A DNA stretch of 23,639 bases from contig DATFXL010000106.1 of NCBI GenBank assembly GCA_035316025.1, positions 1-23,639 on the forward strand, read 5' to 3'. Source of the DNA: JALZAA01 sp035316025 (GTDB taxonomy: Bacteria > Actinomycetota > Acidimicrobiia > IMCC26256 > JACDBD01). The translations under genes and the position numbers were made by a program. The notes under the pieces are model-generated. The model searched no databases, was not told where the DNA came from, and saw only the letters and a program-made list of their open reading frames with translations. Positions within the stretch are counted from its first letter, which is position 1. Each line of letters opens with the position of its first letter. Shown here one piece after another: positions 22,069 to 23,639 of this stretch.

Positions 22069-23295
22069 CTAAAAGTCCGCCAGATTCTCGACCGCCTCGA
22101 AGTCGTCCGGCTGCCCGTCGTCGGCCGCCACGACCCGCAGCGCCGGCTGGTCGCCGTCGAGCAGCGTCTCGAGCTGGGCGGCAGCGTCCTGGCTATCCAC
22201 CACGGCATGGCTGTACCGGCGCAACAGCACGGCCGGGTCGTGCCCCAACCTGCTGGCGACACTGTGGACCGGCAGGCCCCGCTCGAGCATCAGCGTCGCC
22301 GCGGCGTGCCGGAGCCCGTGCAGCGAGATGCGCCGAACGCCTGCCTTCGCGACGAGCGTCGCGAACCGCGACGACACGGTCGTCGGGTTCTGCAGCGTCC
22401 CGCCGACGGCAGGGAACACGAGCCCGTGCTCGCGCCAGCCGGAGCCCATGGCGAGCCGGTGCTCGTCCTGGCGGGCCCGGTGGACGCGCAGTTGCCGGAC
22501 CGTGTCCGGCCCGATCTTCACGCGTCGCTTCGACCGCGCCGTTTTCGGCTCGCCGACGAGGACCTCGCCGCCGACCGCGGTGGCGTTACGGCGCACCACG
22601 ATGACGGCGGCCTCGAGGTCGACGTCCTCCCACAGAAGAGCGACCGCCTCCCCGCGACGCATCCCGGTCGCCCACAAGAGCCGGAACAGAACGACGTCCG
22701 GGTGGGCCCGCACGTCGGGATGCGAGAAGAATGTCCGCGCCTCATCGAGCGTCCACGACGCGGTCTCGGCCTGCTGGATCGAAGGCGGCGTCGCAAGCGG
22801 GCACGGGTTCGCTGAAACTTCGCCGCGCTTGAGGGCACGCTTGTACGCCCCCGAGATCATCGCGTGGACGAGCTGCACAGTCGCCGGCGACTGGCCGTCG
22901 GCGAGCATGTCCCCGTACAGCCGGTCGAGGTGACCGGCGCTCAGATCCTGGGCGCGCAGTCTGCCGATCGCTCCACGGACGTACTGGTCGAGCATGCGGC
23001 GGTAGACGTCCTTCGTGGAGCCGCGCCACTTGCCGAGACGGTGCTGCGTCTCGGCGTCGGTTTCGAGGAGCTCGGCGACCGTGACCCGCTTCGGCGCGAC
23101 GCGACGCTTACGGGCGCTCCGGGCCATCTTCTCGCGCTCGTCTCGCGCATCGGCTGCACGCTCGAAACCACAGCGTCGCCGCCACCTGACCTTGCCGGTG
23201 TTCGGGTCGACGCCTTCGCGTACGACGTAGCCGTACTCGCCGGTCTTCTCGTCTTGGAACACGCCCGGGTAACGGGTGCGCTTGCGCTGGCTCAT
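22069..23295 (-). CDS. int: Tyrosine recombinase/phage-type integrase
   Basis: 408 aa. An arm-binding N-terminal domain (about 8-50: YPGVFQDEKTGEYGYVVREG) is followed by a SAM-like core-binding domain (about 70-165) and the catalytic domain (about 185-385). Catalytic residues: Arg in ATGMRRGEAVALL, Lys in KTARSKRRV, HGLRH (His-x-x-Arg), LGHDP His, and the nucleophile Tyr in LLRRYSHAV. The set is complete, so the enzyme should be active. The ATG overlaps the stop of the upstream HTH gene by 4 bp. Integrases of this type mobilise prophages and integrative elements. The attachment site was not recognised. The element would extend to the right, beyond the window. Confidence 0.93.
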   Translation of the reverse strand: MSQRKRTRYPGVFQDEKTGEYGYVVREGVDPNTGKVRWRRRCGFERAADARDEREKMARSARKRRVAPKRVTVAELLETDAETQHRLGKWRGSTKDVYRRMLDQYVRGAIGRLRAQDLSAGHLDRLYGDMLADGQSPATVQLVHAMISGAYKRALKRGEVSANPCPLATPPSIQQAETASWTLDEARTFFSHPDVRAHPDVVLFRLLWATGMRRGEAVALLWEDVDLEAAVIVVRRNATAVGGEVLVGEPKTARSKRRVKIGPDTVRQLRVHRARQDEHRLAMGSGWREHGLVFPAVGGTLQNPTTVSSRFATLVAKAGVRRISLHGLRHAAATLMLERGLPVHSVASRLGHDPAVLLRRYSHAVVDSQDAAAQLETLLDGDQPALRVVAADDGQPDDFEAVENLADF

Positions 23296-23639
23296 TTCTG
23301 TCCCCTCTTCTTGCGTCGGCGCTTGACCGGTCTTTCCTGGTACTCCCCGGCCTTCCCCTTCTGGGCCGGACCGAGGTGCCCAGCGTCCCGGGCCCGCATC
23401 ACTAGTCGGCTGGCGTACTCGCGGGAGTAGCCGAGCGCCTGAGCGACGGCCAGAGTGGGCCGTTCGCCGCGGTCGTTCGCGGCGCGGTAAATCTCAGCGA
23501 CCTGGCGGAGCCGCTCGTCGGTGACTCGCCAGCGCGACTGCGGGAAGCTCGCACGGACGTCCGCTATCTCGCCTCGACTCGGAGGGAGCTGTCCGACGGA
23601 CTCTCCCGGAGCGATCACGAACGCGGTTTCGGACGCCAC
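23292..23639 (-). CDS. HTH DNA-binding protein, partial at right edge
   Basis: At least 115 residues, open to the window end; the first codon in view is GTG, but the true start may lie outside. The middle (about 38-90: RWRVTDERLRQVAEIYRAA then PTLAVAQALGYSREYASRLVMRARDAGHLG) is a helix-turn-helix often found just before integrases in actinobacterial elements. The C-terminus is strongly basic (RPVKRRRKKRGQK). The 4-bp overlap with the integrase start implies one transcript. Likely an excision or integration regulator or accessory factor; this is inferred from position and not shown by the sequence. Confidence 0.75.
   Translation of the reverse strand: MASETAFVIAPGESVGQLPPSRGEIADVRASFPQSRWRVTDERLRQVAEIYRAANDRGERPTLAVAQALGYSREYASRLVMRARDAGHLGPAQKGKAGEYQERPVKRRRKKRGQK

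Overview
The window is high-GC DNA with dense gene packing, many GTG starts, one TTG start, several candidate leaderless promoters and an LLM-type (probably F420-dependent) oxidoreductase. Together these point to an actinomycetote, plausibly an uncultured Acidimicrobiia-like lineage; the phylum is likely, the class is a guess. I saw no rRNA, tRNA or CRISPR array.

Left part (1-5750). An ArsR-rhodanese regulator is translationally coupled to an ArsM-like SAM methyltransferase that runs off the left edge. That methyltransferase appears to be a selenoprotein: an in-frame TGA (42-44) sits where relatives have a conserved Cys, the family sequence continues after it, and a SECIS-like hairpin follows at once. 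Next come a VOC protein, a second SAM methyltransferase and an ABC-2 exporter pair (all minus strand), then a TfoX-N protein facing an ArsR-SRPBCC operon with a palindromic operator.

Middle (5818-12174). A minus-strand run encodes a GNAT protein, a divergent diadenylate-cyclase-like protein overlapping an SDR, a PLDc_N/SHOCT membrane protein, a membrane-anchored diacylglycerol-kinase-like lipid kinase and a ZIP metal transporter. A plus-strand PLDc_N paralogue follows, overlapping the 3' end of a YihY/BrkB membrane protein.

Stress-signalling section (12174-17430). Around an Aquifex-type aconitase lie the parts of a partner-switching module: a STAS anti-anti-sigma factor, a PAS-GAF-PP2C phosphatase and an RsbW-like ATP-binding protein, followed by a CsbD-like gene. 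No sigma factor is present. Three minus-strand genes (YihY, the RsbW-like gene, CsbD) each have a good sigma-B/sigma-F-type promoter (GTTT, 16-17 nt spacer, GGGTAT, GGGTAC or GGGAAC), suggesting that the module feeds back on itself and drives a general-stress regulon.

Right part (17438-23639). A minus-strand catabolic-looking cassette (MFS transporter, LLM oxidoreductase, amidohydrolase) is followed by a decayed secreted sulfatase (frameshift plus large internal deletion), then a tyrosine integrase coupled to a small HTH protein that runs off the right edge. The right end is probably one boundary of an integrated element.
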